Part shown: one piece after another, positions 1 to 9,738 of the stretch
Layout of the letters: each line of letters opens with the position of its first letter
Numbering within the stretch: position 1 is the first letter of the stretch
Assembly: GCF_024259515.1 (NCBI RefSeq)
Contig: NZ_JANBWE010000001.1
Coordinates: 930,001 to 994,000 of the forward strand
Direction: 5' to 3'
Source of the DNA: Salirhabdus salicampi
Lineage (GTDB): Bacteria; Bacillota; Bacilli; Bacillales; Alkalibacillaceae
Length of the DNA: 64,000 nt
The notes under the pieces: generated by a model
Told to the model about the DNA's origin: nothing
The model's database searches: none
What the model saw: the letters and a program-made list of their open reading frames with translations, nothing else
Translations under genes and position numbers: made by a program

Positions 1-578
1 CAGTATAAAATACCATACTCATGCATGTCGTCGTCAGCCCATTGTTGACCGAAAGGACATTTAGTAAATGTTTGTTCGATGACATTTTCCTTAAATAACG
101 TTTCGAACTCAAATAACTCGCTGCGTCCCATATCATAATTGGATAAGTAATGATCAATCGTATTTCGTTTTCCTAAATGGCTTGCCCTTGTGGCAATTCC
201 TTTCCCGCGTGTCTCACCAAAGGTACGAACTCCTTCCCGGATAGCATTTTGTCCTTCATCACCAAATTCGTCTACTATGGCTTTCGTGATTTGCGCAAAC
301 ATTTTTGCCATTTGTCCATATATCGTAACATCGTGATGTCTTATTTCAGTTCGGTCCTCTGGAATGTAATCGAACAAACGATGTTCCTCCCCCTCTTTTT
401 TTGCTTGTATAGCAATACGATAGGCGTCTTCATATCCAAATCTTTTTAATCCTAATCGAATTAGATTTTTTCCTTTATCGCCAAAAGAAGTGGTTATTGA
501 TTTTTCTAAATGGCTAAAGAGCATGGCAGTTATTTGATACATAGAAAGTGGTGGTATCGGTTTTCGTTCCTCTGTCAT
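1..578 (-). CDS. L-2-amino-thiazoline-4-carboxylic acid hydrolase-like protein (partial, 3' end off the window)
   Basis: The minus strand reads open from an ATG at 578-576 to the window edge, about 192 codons without a stop, preceded by an AAGGAGGA ribosome site. The product begins MTEERKPIPPLSMYQIT and carries a late K-C-P-F segment followed by an aromatic/acidic stretch, which is the pattern I associate with the ATC hydrolase family (opening of the thiazoline ring on the route to cysteine). The family call rests on overall resemblance and the CPF motif only. The gene diverges from the tricarboxylate transport operon and shares its 200-base control region, so a functional tie is possible but unproven. 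Confidence 0.6.
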   Translation of the reverse strand, partial: MTEERKPIPPLSMYQITAMLFSHLEKSITTSFGDKGKNLIRLGLKRFGYEDAYRIAIQAKKEGEEHRLFDYIPEDRTEIRHHDVTIYGQMAKMFAQITKAIVDEFGDEGQNAIREGVRTFGETRGKGIATRASHLGKRNTIDHYLSNYDMGRSELFEFETLFKENVIEQTFTKCPFGQQWADDDMHEYGILY

Positions 579-691
579 TTTTATCCTCCTTAAACAATTC
601 TGAATTTTTTTATTATAAATCTTATTTTGGATTTATACAAATACTTAGGGCCGTGAACAAAATGAACAAAATGTATTTTATTTGCAGAAAA

Positions 692-728
692 ACACGTTAT
701 TTTGAAAACGTTTACATAAATAACGTGT
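692..728. promoter_or_regulatory. cre (CcpA) site nested inside an 11-bp inverted repeat
   Basis: TTGAAAACGTTTACA at 702-716 matches the catabolite-responsive element consensus WTGNAANCGNWNNCA at every fixed position. It sits between two perfect 11-base arms, ACACGTTATTT (692-702) and AAATAACGTGT (718-728). The site is 60-100 bases upstream of tctC and about 115 bases upstream of the divergent gene. CcpA repression of the transporter operon is the natural reading; the outer arms may be a second operator for a dedicated regulator. Confidence 0.65.
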
Positions 729-790
729 CCAACTAAACTTAAGTTGATAGAAGTTTTTCAAATATTTGAAATAAATAAGGGGGAAAAGAA

Positions 791-1825
791 ATGAAGAAGT
801 TCCTTTCATTTTTGTTTGTTATGATTTTAATGTTTGCTGTAGCTTGTTCCAACGACAATACGAGTGGGGATGGAAATAATAGCGGAAATAGTGATGGAAA
901 TAGCAATGGCAATGAAACATGGGAACCAGAACAGTCTATTGAAATTGTAGCACCAGCAGGAGCCGGTGGTGGCTGGGATACAACGGCTCGTATGGCTGCG
1001 AAAGTATTTGAAGAAGCAAGTATTATTGACCAAGACATCGGTGTTGTGAATAAGCCTGGTGGTGGAGGTGCAGTAGGTTGGGCATATATCGCAGGTAAAG
1101 AAGGAAGCCCGTATAACCTATTTGTTTCTTCTTCACCAATCTTGTTAGTTCCATTAAACGGTCAGTCACAATATGGTCATGAAGATTTCACACCGATTGC
1201 AAACGTTATTGCTGACTATGGTGCTTTTGCAGTTAAAGAAGATGCAAAATGGAACAATCTGAATGAATTATTTGAAGACCTGAAGGACGCACCAGAGAGC
1301 ATCACTGTTGTAGGTGAGTCGTCTCCTGGAAGTATGGACCATATCCAGTTTGTAAAATTAGCGAAAGCAGCTGGAGTCGACATTACGAAGATCAAATACG
1401 TGTCTGACCAAGATGGTGGTGCGATGACAGCACTTTTAAACGGGAGTGTAGACGTTTACTCTACTGGATTAGCTGAAACAGTAGAGCAAGCTGAAGCAGG
1501 AAACATTCGTGTTCTAGCCGTAACGGCAGGGGAAAGATTAGAAGGAGATGTAATTTCTGATTTCCCAACAGCTGTTGAGCAAGGAATCAATGAAACATTT
1601 GTGAATTGGAGAGGTTTCTTCGGTCCTCCTAACATGGATGATGAAGTAAGAGCTTACTATGAAGCTAAATTTAAAGAATTAAGCGATTCTGATGAGTTTG
1701 CAGATATTCGCGCTCAATATGGTTGGGACGAAATGTATATGGATAGTGACGAGTATAAAACATTCTTAGATAATGAAAAACAAGCGATTAAGGAAATATT
1801 GGATGAATTAGGATTAGGCAATTAA
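791..1825 (+). CDS. tctC: Tripartite tricarboxylate transporter substrate-binding lipoprotein (TctC/Bug family)
   Basis: This 344-residue protein starts with a lipoprotein signal (MKKFLSFLFVMILMFAVAC, lipid-bearing Cys at 19) and a Ser/Asn/Gly-rich linker. The mature part opens with the Bug-family strand IEIVAPAGAGGGWDTTAR, the first ligand-binding loop, and has the second conserved loop near PGGGGAVGWAYIAG. It would capture a carboxylate outside the membrane and hand it to TctAB. It is the first gene of tctC-tctB-tctA-prpD-prpB. Start ATG 791 follows AAGGGGGAAAAGAA. The ligand cannot be read from sequence; the downstream enzymes point to methylcitrate or a related tricarboxylate. Confidence 0.88.
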   Translation: MKKFLSFLFVMILMFAVACSNDNTSGDGNNSGNSDGNSNGNETWEPEQSIEIVAPAGAGGGWDTTARMAAKVFEEASIIDQDIGVVNKPGGGGAVGWAYIAGKEGSPYNLFVSSSPILLVPLNGQSQYGHEDFTPIANVIADYGAFAVKEDAKWNNLNELFEDLKDAPESITVVGESSPGSMDHIQFVKLAKAAGVDITKIKYVSDQDGGAMTALLNGSVDVYSTGLAETVEQAEAGNIRVLAVTAGERLEGDVISDFPTAVEQGINETFVNWRGFFGPPNMDDEVRAYYEAKFKELSDSDEFADIRAQYGWDEMYMDSDEYKTFLDNEKQAIKEILDELGLGN

Positions 1826-1842
1826 GTAGAATGATAAATTAG

Positions 1843-1873
1843 GAGAGTCAACGGCGGTTCGCCGTTGATTCTC
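1843..1873 (+). promoter_or_regulatory. Intercistronic stem-loop between tctC and tctB
   Basis: Arms 1843-1855 and 1861-1873 pair over 13 bases (one G-U) around a GGTTC loop. There is no T-run after it, so it is probably not a full terminator. Such hairpins after binding-protein genes typically stabilise the upstream message so that the binding protein is made in excess over the membrane subunits. Confidence 0.6.
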
Positions 1874-1910
1874 TATTTCCATATGTAAGCATCATAGATA
1901 GGATGGTGAG

Positions 1911-2372
1911 ATGATGAAACTTACAACAAACCGAAAGCTAGGGTTATTTGTTATAAGTTTTGCTGCTGTTTATTTAATCCTTAGTTATCAATTACCTTCA
2001 TATGCGTATACATTGATTGATGCAGACGTCGTGCCAAAATTTTTAGGGTGGCTTCTAGTATTTTTAGGTATCCTGCTATTTATTTCGAAGGATCATGAAA
2101 CAGCTGAACAAAAAGCGCAACGGAACATACCTAAAAAAGAGGTAGCCGTTTTATTAGCTGTTGTAGCCTTTATTTTTCTTTATATCTTTTTGTTGGAGAT
2201 TATTGGGTTCGTAATAACGACTGTCCTTTTCCTCTTTTTCTGTAGCAGATTTCTCGGTTACCAAAATATGAAGGCAAATATTTTAGTAAGTGTACTTTTT
2301 CCGATAACGATTTATACATTATTCACGTACCTTTTACAAATATCGTTGCCGCAAGGAATATTACCGCTCTAG
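1911..2372 (+). CDS. tctB: Tripartite tricarboxylate transporter small membrane subunit (TctB)
   Basis: A 153-residue protein with about four hydrophobic segments (near residues 9-28, 42-58, 78-98 and 100-145) and a short charged cytoplasmic stretch around 60-75. Size, topology and position between tctC and tctA fit the poorly conserved TctB subunit, which partners the large TctA permease. ATG 1911 and ATG 1914 are both possible; the GGATGGTGAG ribosome site favours the second slightly. TctA starts 16 bases after its stop, consistent with one transcript. Confidence 0.82.
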   Translation: MMKLTTNRKLGLFVISFAAVYLILSYQLPSYAYTLIDADVVPKFLGWLLVFLGILLFISKDHETAEQKAQRNIPKKEVAVLLAVVAFIFLYIFLLEIIGFVITTVLFLFFCSRFLGYQNMKANILVSVLFPITIYTLFTYLLQISLPQGILPL

Positions 2373-2387
2373 GGGAGGAGGAGTACG

Positions 2388-3905
2388 ATGGGTTCTATTG
2401 AAGGGATTTTATCTGGTTTTCAAGTTGCATTCAGTTTAGAGGGAATCTTATTCGTTTTAATTGGTGTTTTTGTAGGGACCTTTATAGGTATGATGCCAGG
2501 ATTAGGTCCTATTAGTGCAATCGCCATCATGATTCCGATTACATACGGAATGAATCCAACAATGGCCTTAGTCATGATGGCTGGCGTATATTACGGTGCA
2601 GTATTTGGAGGATCGACGTCTTCAATTCTATTAAATGCGCCTGGCATTTCCGGAACCGTTGCGACATCATTCGATGGTTATCCGATGGCGCAAAAGGGCC
2701 AAGCTGGGAAAGCGCTCGCAATTGCAGCGATTTCTTCGTTTGTGGGTGGTACGATTAGTGTCATTTTATTAATGTTATTTGCGCCTGTTTTAGCAGCAGT
2801 GGCTATATCCTTTGGTCCGCCTGAATATTTTGCACTCATGTTATTAGGACTATCCGCAGTATCCAGCTTATCTGACGGTTCCCATGTGAAAGCTTTAATT
2901 GCTGCGACTGTTGGATTTATCATTGCAACAGTCGGTATTGATGCACAGTCAGGAACACCGCGTTTCACATTTGGAAATGCTAGTCTGTTAGAAGGTATTG
3001 ATTTCTTAATCATAGCACTTGGGCTATTTGCCATTGCAGAAGTGGCATCCCTTATACTACGTAGACATGATCGCACTATACAAGATCAACAGAACATTGG
3101 CAGTTTAAAGCTATCGAAAGAAGACTATAAGGATATAAGAGGACCTGCAGGGAGACAATCTATTCTTGGATTTATTATTGGAGTCCTTCCTGGTGCTGGT
3201 GCAACGATAGCATCCTTTATTGGATATATCACGGAAAAACGGATAGCAAAGGATAAGGATGAATTCGGGAAAGGTTCTGTAAAGGGATTAGCTGCACCGG
3301 AAGCTGCCAATAATGCAGCGACTAGTGGTTCTTTTGTACCTCTATTAAGCCTTGGGATTCCAGGTTCGGGTACTACGGCTGTTATGTTAGGTGCATTTTT
3401 AGTAATGGGATTACAACCAGGTCCGCAAATGATGACTGACAGACCGGAAATCTTTTGGGGAATTATCGCTAGTATGTATATCGGAAATATTTTTTTGCTT
3501 ATATTAAATTTACCGTTAATTCCTTATATTGCGAAAGTGTTAAAAACACCAAGACCAATGTTAATTTCACTAGTCATAGTGTTTAGTCTAATTGGTGTCT
3601 ATTCGGTTAGTTTTAATACATTCCATTTGTACCTTCTATTAGCATTTGGAGTAATTGGTTATTTAATGAGATTGTTTAGTTTCCCGGCTCCGCCTTTCAT
3701 ATTAGCTTTTATTTTAGGTGGGATGATGGAGCAATCACTTAGACAATCACTCACGATTTCGAATGGTAGTTTAATGATTTTTTTAGAAAGGCCGATTACA
3801 TTATCTCTCGTTGTTTTAACCGTATTTTCATTATATATCCCCGTTTTTCAAAATAAAAAGAAGAAACAGTTAGTTGGGGAACATGGTGAGGAAATCAATA
3901 GTTAA
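2388..3905 (+). CDS. tctA: Tripartite tricarboxylate transporter large permease (TctA)
   Basis: A 505-residue polytopic membrane protein with 10-12 hydrophobic segments. It contains the TctA signatures near the N-terminus ([19 protein letters not shown] and [18 protein letters not shown]) and the internal duplicate of the glycine/proline loop ([18 protein letters not shown], then [18 protein letters not shown]). It forms the ion-coupled channel for the substrate delivered by TctC. ATG 2388 follows GGGGAGGAGG. It is 23 bases upstream of the PrpD-like gene, so transport and catabolism are probably co-expressed. Confidence 0.93.
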   Translation: MGSIEGILSGFQVAFSLEGILFVLIGVFVGTFIGMMPGLGPISAIAIMIPITYGMNPTMALVMMAGVYYGAVFGGSTSSILLNAPGISGTVATSFDGYPMAQKGQAGKALAIAAISSFVGGTISVILLMLFAPVLAAVAISFGPPEYFALMLLGLSAVSSLSDGSHVKALIAATVGFIIATVGIDAQSGTPRFTFGNASLLEGIDFLIIALGLFAIAEVASLILRRHDRTIQDQQNIGSLKLSKEDYKDIRGPAGRQSILGFIIGVLPGAGATIASFIGYITEKRIAKDKDEFGKGSVKGLAAPEAANNAATSGSFVPLLSLGIPGSGTTAVMLGAFLVMGLQPGPQMMTDRPEIFWGIIASMYIGNIFLLILNLPLIPYIAKVLKTPRPMLISLVIVFSLIGVYSVSFNTFHLYLLLAFGVIGYLMRLFSFPAPPFILAFILGGMMEQSLRQSLTISNGSLMIFLERPITLSLVVLTVFSLYIPVFQNKKKKQLVGEHGEEINS

Positions 3906-3928
3906 GATTTTTAGAAAGGGCTGAGGTA

Positions 3929-5347
3929 ATGAATAAGTATGATTTTGTATTAGAAGAAATTACAGATTATGTGTTAAACAAGGAGATTACAAGTGAGGAA
4001 GCTCTGAACACAGCTAGGTATGTACTGATTGATAGTTTAGGTTGTGCATTTCTCGCATTAAGTTATCCTGAATGTGTAAAACATTTAGGTCCAATTGTTC
4101 CGGGCACATTTGTTGAAGATGGAAGTCGAGTACCAGGAACGTCATATGAGTTGGATCCGGTACAGGCTGCATTTAATATTGGTACGATGATTCGTTGGCT
4201 AGATTACAATGATACATGGTTAGCGGCCGAATGGGGGCACCCTTCTGATAACTTAGGTGGGATATTAGCTGTAGCGGATTATATAAGTCGGAAACATATT
4301 CGTAACGGGAAAGAGCCTTTAACAATGAAAGATGTGTTAATCGCATCTATTAAAGCACATGAAATTCAAGGGATTTTAGCTTTAGAAAACAGCTTAAATC
4401 GAGAAGGGTTAGACCATGTCCTATTTGTTAAAGTCGCAACAACTGCAGTTGTGACCCAAATGTTAGGTGGCACAAAAGAAGAAATCATGAATGCGGTCTC
4501 AAATGCATGGATTGATAATTCGAGCATACGAACATATCGTCATTTTCCGAATACGGGTTCGCGAAAGTCATGGGCTGCAGGAGATGCTACTAGCAGAGCA
4601 GTTAGGTTAGCCCTTATGGCCGTTAATGGTGAGATGGGGTATCCAACTGCATTGACTGCACCGAGGTGGGGTTTCCAAGATGTACTCATGGGCGGTAAAG
4701 AAATAACACTTGCTCGTTCCCTTGGGTCTTATGTTATGGAAAATGTTTTATTCAAAATTTCTTATCCCGCAGAATTTCATGCTCAAACTGCAGCTGAGTG
4801 TGCTGTGATATTACATGAGCAAGTAAAAGATCGCTTAGATGAAATCGATTCAATTACGATAACAACACAAGAATCCGCAATACGTATTATTGATAAAACA
4901 GGACCACTTCATAATCCAGCGGACCGTGATCATTGTATACAGTATATTACCGCAATAGGGTTAATGTTTGGAAACATAGAGGCAGATCATTACGAGAATG
5001 ACGTTGCAGAAAATCCAATCATTGATCAATTACGGGAAAAAATGACCGTAGTCGAAGATAATAGATATAGCGAGGAATATTTAGACCCAAATAAACGCTC
5101 CATTGCTAACGCCGTACAAGTTCATTTTCAAGATGGTACAAGTACGGAAAAAGTTGAAATCGAATACCCCCTTGGACACCGGTTTAGAAGGGAAGAAGGA
5201 ATACCAAAATTAGTTGAAAAGTTCCAATCCAATTTAGCAACTACTTTTGCTCAAAAACAAAATAAACAAATTCAGCAACTTTGTATGGACGCTGACAAGT
5301 TTGCTGATACCAATGTACAAGATTTTATGACTTTATTTAAGCTATAA
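3929..5347 (+). CDS. prpD: MmgE/PrpD family protein, probable 2-methylcitrate dehydratase
   Basis: A 472-residue protein with the MmgE/PrpD architecture: an all-helical N-terminal domain with the signature [10 protein letters not shown] and [16 protein letters not shown] (about residues 88-120), then [18 protein letters not shown] near 210 and a C-terminal alpha/beta lid. PrpD enzymes dehydrate 2-methylcitrate to 2-methylaconitate. Three bases separate its stop from the start of the following prpB frame, so the two are surely cotranscribed. No citrate/methylcitrate synthase is present in the operon, implying that the substrate is imported by TctABC. A different tricarboxylate is also possible. 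Confidence 0.85.
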   Translation: MNKYDFVLEEITDYVLNKEITSEEALNTARYVLIDSLGCAFLALSYPECVKHLGPIVPGTFVEDGSRVPGTSYELDPVQAAFNIGTMIRWLDYNDTWLAAEWGHPSDNLGGILAVADYISRKHIRNGKEPLTMKDVLIASIKAHEIQGILALENSLNREGLDHVLFVKVATTAVVTQMLGGTKEEIMNAVSNAWIDNSSIRTYRHFPNTGSRKSWAAGDATSRAVRLALMAVNGEMGYPTALTAPRWGFQDVLMGGKEITLARSLGSYVMENVLFKISYPAEFHAQTAAECAVILHEQVKDRLDEIDSITITTQESAIRIIDKTGPLHNPADRDHCIQYITAIGLMFGNIEADHYENDVAENPIIDQLREKMTVVEDNRYSEEYLDPNKRSIANAVQVHFQDGTSTEKVEIEYPLGHRFRREEGIPKLVEKFQSNLATTFAQKQNKQIQQLCMDADKFADTNVQDFMTLFKL

Positions 5348-5362
5348 AGAGTGGTGTTTTCT

Positions 5363-6270
5363 ATGACATGGTTTATTGAAGAGGAAATCTCTCAAAGGAC
5401 GTTAGCAGACCAGTTTAAGGCGGAGATGCACAAGCGTGACATTTTAAAAATACCAGGAACTTATGACGGCATGTCAGCCCTTATAGCGAAACAGTCAGGA
5501 TTTAAGGCTCTTTATTTATCTGGTGCAGCATACACCGCAAGTAAAGGTCTTCCTGATTTAGGCATAATAACCTCTTCAGAATTAGCAGAACGGGCGCGTG
5601 ATATCGTAAGAGCGATCTCCCTATTTTAGTGGACATTGATACGGGATTTGGGGGAGTGCTCAATGTTGCGCGAACGGCGAAAGAAATGGTAGAGGCAAAG
5701 GTAAGTGCAGTGCAAATCGAGGATCAGGATTTACCGAAAAAGTGTGGTCACTTAAACGGGAAACAGTTAGTCGATGCAAAAGAAATGGCGCAAAAAATTA
5801 AAATGTTAAAAGACGTGGCACCAACTTTAGTTGTCGTTGCCCGTACTGATGCGGTTGCCGTGGAAGGAATTCCAAAAGCGGTGGAAAGAATAAAGTTATA
5901 TGAGGAAGCGGGAGCGGATGCGATATTTCCGGAAGCCTTAACGACTAAAGACGATTTCTTAACATTCCATAAAACTACTAATCTCCCGTTATTAGCTAAT
6001 ATGACTGAATTTGGTAAGACACCTTATTTTACAGCACATGAATTTGAACGATTCGGTTTTTCGATGGTTAGTTATCCAGTTACCGCTTTACGGGTAGCAG
6101 CCAAAGCATACGAAAATGTTTTTCATGAAATTCAATACGAAGGAACACAAAAGGACTCATTGACTAATATGCAAACTCGAAAAGAACTGTACGATACAAT
6201 TAAATTATCCGATTATGAAGAATTAGAGGAAAAATCGCAAAAACAAAAATTTAATGGAATAAAGCCTTGA
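5363..6270 (+). pseudogene. prpB: Methylisocitrate lyase (PrpB-like), interrupted by a frameshift
   Basis: The N-terminal part (ATG 5363) runs in frame to a TAG at 5627-5629 and contains IPGTYDGMSALIAKQSGF and YLSGAAYTAS. The rest continues from LPILVDIDTGFGG in another frame to 6270 and carries the catalytic KKCGH motif and VVARTDA. At 5615-5616 only two bases (at) lie between the codons for R-A and L-P-I-L-V-D, where the family normally has two residues (six bases), so a four-base deletion fits. The enzyme cleaves methylisocitrate to pyruvate and succinate. Either the last step of the operon is lost or the assembly has an error here. The stop is TAG, so selenocysteine is not the explanation. 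Confidence 0.85.
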
Positions 6271-6288
6271 GAAATCAAGGCTTTTCAA
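6260..6288 (+). terminator. Rho-independent terminator of the tct-prp operon
   Basis: AAAGCCTTGA and TCAAGGCTTT pair around a GAAA loop and run into a short T-tract. The hairpin overlaps the prpB stop codon and ends the transport/catabolism operon. Confidence 0.7.
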
Positions 6289-6426
6289 ATTTGTGAAAAA
6301 ATTGACATTTACTCAATTTCTTTATACAATTACTTCAAATTCAAGATATTTAAGGTTGAATAGAAGTATAAATACAACATGAATAAGATAAAGCAGTACA
6401 TAAGCGGAGGAAGGGGGTAATACACG

Positions 6427-7371
6427 ATGCAAAAGACGTTAGGTATTCACCATATTACTGCTATAGTTGGTAACCCTCAAGAGAATATAAATTTTTATGG
6501 TGAAATATTAGGGCTTCGCTTTGTGAAGAAAACGGTAAACTTTGACGATCCAAGTACGTACCATTTCTATTTCGGGGATGAAATCGGTAGTCCAGGAAGT
6601 ATTATGACGTTTTTCCCTTGGTCGAACGAAAGACAAGGGAGAATAGGATCTGGTCAAGTTGGTATTACGACTTTCGTTGTCCCTGAAGGTGCACTATCAT
6701 TTTGGGAAGATCGGTTAGAAAACAAAGAGGTTCCATATTCGTCTGTGACTCGCTTCCAAGAGTCATTTCTCCAGTTTCAAGATCCTCATGGTTTACAACT
6801 AGAAATCGTAGCAAGGGGAGACGGAAACCAGAGCCATTGGGAAATAAATGGTATCGATACAGATCATGCCATTAAAGGTATTGGCGGAGCTGTTCTTTAT
6901 ACAGGAAGTCCTTATCAAACGGAGGAATTGTTAACCAATGTTATGGGTTTAAAGCGTATTAGTCAACAAGGTGATTATTTGCGTTTGGAATCAGAAGGTG
7001 AGATTGGTAATATTATTGATATAAAGTTAACAGCTAGTCCTAGGGGGGAAATGGGGGTTGGGACTGTTCACCATATCGCTTGGCGTTGTAATAATCGTGA
7101 AAACCAAGTAAATTGGCGACAGCATATTAGTACTAATGGTTTCTTCCCAACTGACATGAAAGACCGTCAATATTTTGAATCTATATATTTTCAAGAAAAG
7201 GGCGGCATTTTATTCGAGATTGCGACAGATGAACCAGGTTTCACAACAGATGAATCAAAAGAAAACCTAGGAACTACCTTGAAATTGCCAAGCTGGTACG
7301 AAGTTCATCGGGATAAGATAGAACAAAACTTAGAACCTGTTCAAATCCCAACGGATAAAGGAGGAAAATAA
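6427..7371 (+). CDS. VOC-family ring-cleaving dioxygenase (MhqA/MhqO type)
   Basis: A 314-residue protein made of two glyoxalase/extradiol (VOC) modules. The first opens with LGIHHITAIVGNPQENINFY and the second holds GVGTVHHIAWRC; the two H-H pairs and the late glutamate in GGILFEIATDEPGF are the expected metal ligands. Bacillus relatives act on hydroquinone/catechol adducts and are induced by quinones. It begins an operon with an MhqD-like esterase one base downstream and a flavin reductase, which mirrors the mhqNOD arrangement. A paralogue lies at 18175-19155. Start ATG 6427 follows GGAGGAAGGGGG. Confidence 0.85.
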   Translation: MQKTLGIHHITAIVGNPQENINFYGEILGLRFVKKTVNFDDPSTYHFYFGDEIGSPGSIMTFFPWSNERQGRIGSGQVGITTFVVPEGALSFWEDRLENKEVPYSSVTRFQESFLQFQDPHGLQLEIVARGDGNQSHWEINGIDTDHAIKGIGGAVLYTGSPYQTEELLTNVMGLKRISQQGDYLRLESEGEIGNIIDIKLTASPRGEMGVGTVHHIAWRCNNRENQVNWRQHISTNGFFPTDMKDRQYFESIYFQEKGGILFEIATDEPGFTTDESKENLGTTLKLPSWYEVHRDKIEQNLEPVQIPTDKGGK

Positions 7372-7372
7372 A

Positions 7373-7978
7373 ATGAAACATATTTTTGAAAAAGGTAATG
7401 CTGATAAACCAACATTTCTGTTACTTCATGGGACTGGAGGATCTGAGTTGGACCTCTTACCTGTGGCCGGTATGATTGATGATGAGGCAAATGTATTAAG
7501 TGTGCGTGGGAATGTCAATGAAAATGGGATGGCAAGATTTTTTCGCCGTATTGCGGAAGGTGTATTTGATGAAGAAGACTTAGTTTTTCGAACAAAAGAG
7601 TTATATGATTTTTTAAGTGATGCTGCAACTGAAAAGGGATTTGACCGAGATAATATGATTGCTGTCGGATACTCAAATGGAGCCAATATTGCGGGGAGTT
7701 TGCTTTTTCATCACGAAAAATCCTTAAAAGGAGCTGTACTATTCCATCCAATGGTACCGCGTAGAGGTTTGGAAATACCTGATTTAACAGATGTGCCTGT
7801 ATTTATCGGTGCAGGTAAAAATGATCCCATTTGTAAACCTGAAGAAACAGAGGAACTCGCGAAGTTGTTAGAACAGGCTGGAGCGAACGTAGAAGTATAC
7901 TGGGAGTCAATGGGGCATCAACTTACACGAACAGAGGTTGAGCAGGCTGCTAGATGGTATAAAGAAAACTTTTCATAA
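7373..7978 (+). CDS. mhqD: MhqD-like alpha/beta hydrolase (carboxylesterase)
   Basis: A 201-residue single-domain alpha/beta hydrolase. The oxyanion segment LLLHGTGGSE is near residue 18, the nucleophile elbow GYSNGAN near 102, the acid in GAGKNDPICKPEET near 148 and the histidine in SMGHQLT near 182. Bacillus MhqD belongs to the 2-methylhydroquinone detoxification regulon. The start is one base after the dioxygenase stop and the stop is ten bases before the flavin reductase start, giving a tight three-gene operon. The natural substrate is unknown. Confidence 0.87.
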   Translation: MKHIFEKGNADKPTFLLLHGTGGSELDLLPVAGMIDDEANVLSVRGNVNENGMARFFRRIAEGVFDEEDLVFRTKELYDFLSDAATEKGFDRDNMIAVGYSNGANIAGSLLFHHEKSLKGAVLFHPMVPRRGLEIPDLTDVPVFIGAGKNDPICKPEETEELAKLLEQAGANVEVYWESMGHQLTRTEVEQAARWYKENFS

Positions 7979-7988
7979 GGATGATAGC

Positions 7989-8594
7989 ATGTTATCGATT
8001 GACCCAAAAAAGTTATCAGCAAAGGATAATTACAAGCTATTAAGTGGAAGTGTCATACCTCGCCCGATTGCATTCGTAACGACTTTATCAGAAGAGGGGA
8101 CATTAAATGGTGCTCCTTTTAGTTTTTTTAATGTCGTAAATTCGGACCCACCAATGGTGTCTGTTTCGGTTCAGAGAAGAGATGGTGAACAGAAAGACAC
8201 AGCACGAAACGCTATTGATCAAAACGAATTCGTCGTTCATATTGTCGATGAATCATACGTACATGCGATGAATGAAACAGCTGCTAGTTTACCTGCGCAT
8301 GTTAGTGAAATTACAGAGGCTAACCTTACGCCGGTCGAGAGTCGCGAAGTGAAAGTACCAGGCATTCAAGAAGCAAGCATACGTTTCGAATGTAAGCTAG
8401 ATCGGATCATACCTTTTGGTGATAATGGAGTAAAATGTGACTTTTTGTTAGGGAAAGTTGTCCATTATCATATTCGGGACGATTTATACTACGATGGGAA
8501 AATTGATCCAAAAGGGTTAAAACCTATTGGGAGGTTAGCAGGCCTAGATTATAGTAAGCTTGGTGAAATGTTTTCGATAGAGCGTCCCAAATAA
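7989..8594 (+). CDS. Flavin reductase family protein (DIM6/NTAB, FMN-binding split barrel)
   Basis: The likely start is ATG 7989 (AAGGATGAT ribosome site), giving 201 residues. A longer TTG start at 7938 would overlap mhqD and looks wrong. The sequence LLSGSVIPRPIAFVTTLSEEGTLNGAPFSFFNVVNSDPPMVSVSVQRR is the classic FMN-binding core of flavin reductase-like proteins. It probably reduces FMN or acts as a flavin-dependent reductase for aromatic compounds, in keeping with its dioxygenase and esterase neighbours. It replaces the nitroreductase MhqN or the azoreductase found in the B. subtilis version of this operon. Confidence 0.86.
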   Translation: MLSIDPKKLSAKDNYKLLSGSVIPRPIAFVTTLSEEGTLNGAPFSFFNVVNSDPPMVSVSVQRRDGEQKDTARNAIDQNEFVVHIVDESYVHAMNETAASLPAHVSEITEANLTPVESREVKVPGIQEASIRFECKLDRIIPFGDNGVKCDFLLGKVVHYHIRDDLYYDGKIDPKGLKPIGRLAGLDYSKLGEMFSIERPK

Positions 8595-8597
8595 GGC

Positions 8598-8632
8598 ATC
8601 CCCATAACCGAAAAGGTTATGGGGATTTTTTT
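8598..8632 (+). terminator. Terminator after the dioxygenase/esterase/flavin reductase operon
   Basis: ATCCCCATAACC and GGTTATGGGGAT pair perfectly around GAAAA and are followed by seven Ts on the plus strand. The stem also lies at the end of the convergent racemase gene. Confidence 0.85.
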
Positions 8633-9737
8633 AAGAGTATGTTTGTTGATATATGGTATATTGTTCAATTGAATGTAAGTCAGGTTCGTACCCAATCCCG
8701 GGATTTACGGGTACATGAATTTCTCCGTTACGCACGATAACCTCAGGCTTAATGATATCCTTTTCCCAGTACCGCGCAGAACCAGCTGTGTCGCCTGGTA
8801 ATATGAAGTTTCCCAGCGTACTGAGAGCGACATTGTGAGCACGGCCAATGCCTGCTTCTAACATACCGCCACACCAAACGGCAACATTACGTTCCGCACA
8901 TAAATCGTGAATACGTTTAGCTTCGGTTAAACCGCCGACCCGCCCAATTTTAATATTAATTATTTTACAACTCCCTAATTCAATTGCTTTACGAGCATCG
9001 TCATAGGAATGAATACTTTCATCGAGACATATTGGCGTCGTGATTTGTCTTTGCAACTTTGCATGATCTACGATATCATCTGATGCTAATGGTTGTTCAA
9101 TCATTAGTAACTGTAAAGGATCAAGTTCTTTAAGTCGTTCAACGTCTGCAAGCGTATAGGCAGAGTTAGCATCAGCCATCAATGGTAATGTTGGGAAATG
9201 GTGACGAATTTCTTTCAACACATCAACATCCCAACCTGGTTTAATTTTCACTTTTATTCGTTTATAACCTTCATTTACGTGAGCTCTTATAATTTCTAAA
9301 AGATCGGAAATAGACTTTTGAATTCCTATACTCACACCAACATCAATCGTTTTTCTTTTCCCCCCTAACAATGTAAAGAGGGGAGCGGCATGTTGTTTTG
9401 CATAAAGGTCCCACATTGCCCCTTCAATTGTGGACTTCGCCATATTGTTTTTACGTATATGTGAGAACAACTGACTAATCTCAGATGGGTGATGAATTTC
9501 TTTATGTAAAAGAGCAGGGATGAGAAAGTCCTCTAGCATATGCCAATTCGTTTTTAATGTTTCTTCATTGTACCAAGGGGCTGGGAATGCAACAGATTCC
9601 CCCCATCCTGTTAAGCCATCTTCGTCTATAGCTTCTAGCAATAAAAACTCTTTTTCTTGTAATGACCCAAAACTAGTCGTAAAGGAAAATTTCATCTCCA
9701 TTTTGACGTGACGTAATGTTACTCGACTTACTTTCAT
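8631..9737 (-). CDS. menC: N-succinylamino acid racemase / o-succinylbenzoate synthase family (enolase superfamily)
   Basis: A 368-residue enolase-superfamily protein with the barrel signatures of the MenC/NSAR subgroup: a KVKIK strand with catalytic lysines near 162/164, metal ligands D189 (MADANS), E214 (IEQPL) and D239 (CLDES), and the opposite lysine K263 (NIKIG). These positions coincide with characterised NSARs. MenC chemistry (menaquinone) and racemisation of N-succinyl amino acids occur in the same family, so sequence alone cannot separate them. The context can: it is the third gene after an M20 hydrolase and a GNAT transferase, with no other men genes, which matches the NSAR D- to L-amino acid pathway. 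A racemase is therefore the better call. Confidence 0.82.
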   Translation of the reverse strand: MKVSRVTLRHVKMEMKFSFTTSFGSLQEKEFLLLEAIDEDGLTGWGESVAFPAPWYNEETLKTNWHMLEDFLIPALLHKEIHHPSEISQLFSHIRKNNMAKSTIEGAMWDLYAKQHAAPLFTLLGGKRKTIDVGVSIGIQKSISDLLEIIRAHVNEGYKRIKVKIKPGWDVDVLKEIRHHFPTLPLMADANSAYTLADVERLKELDPLQLLMIEQPLASDDIVDHAKLQRQITTPICLDESIHSYDDARKAIELGSCKIINIKIGRVGGLTEAKRIHDLCAERNVAVWCGGMLEAGIGRAHNVALSTLGNFILPGDTAGSARYWEKDIIKPEVIVRNGEIHVPVNPGIGYEPDLHSIEQYTIYQQTYS

Positions 9738-9738
9738 T

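Noticed and set aside
177-449. Plus-strand frame at the window start
   Set aside because: It is antisense to the partial ATC-hydrolase-like gene, which has a proper ribosome site and conserved sequence.
5351-5629. Short frame before the prpB break as a separate gene, or a recoded stop
   Set aside because: It is the N-terminal third of PrpB and the stop is TAG, not TGA; a deletion in one gene explains both frames.
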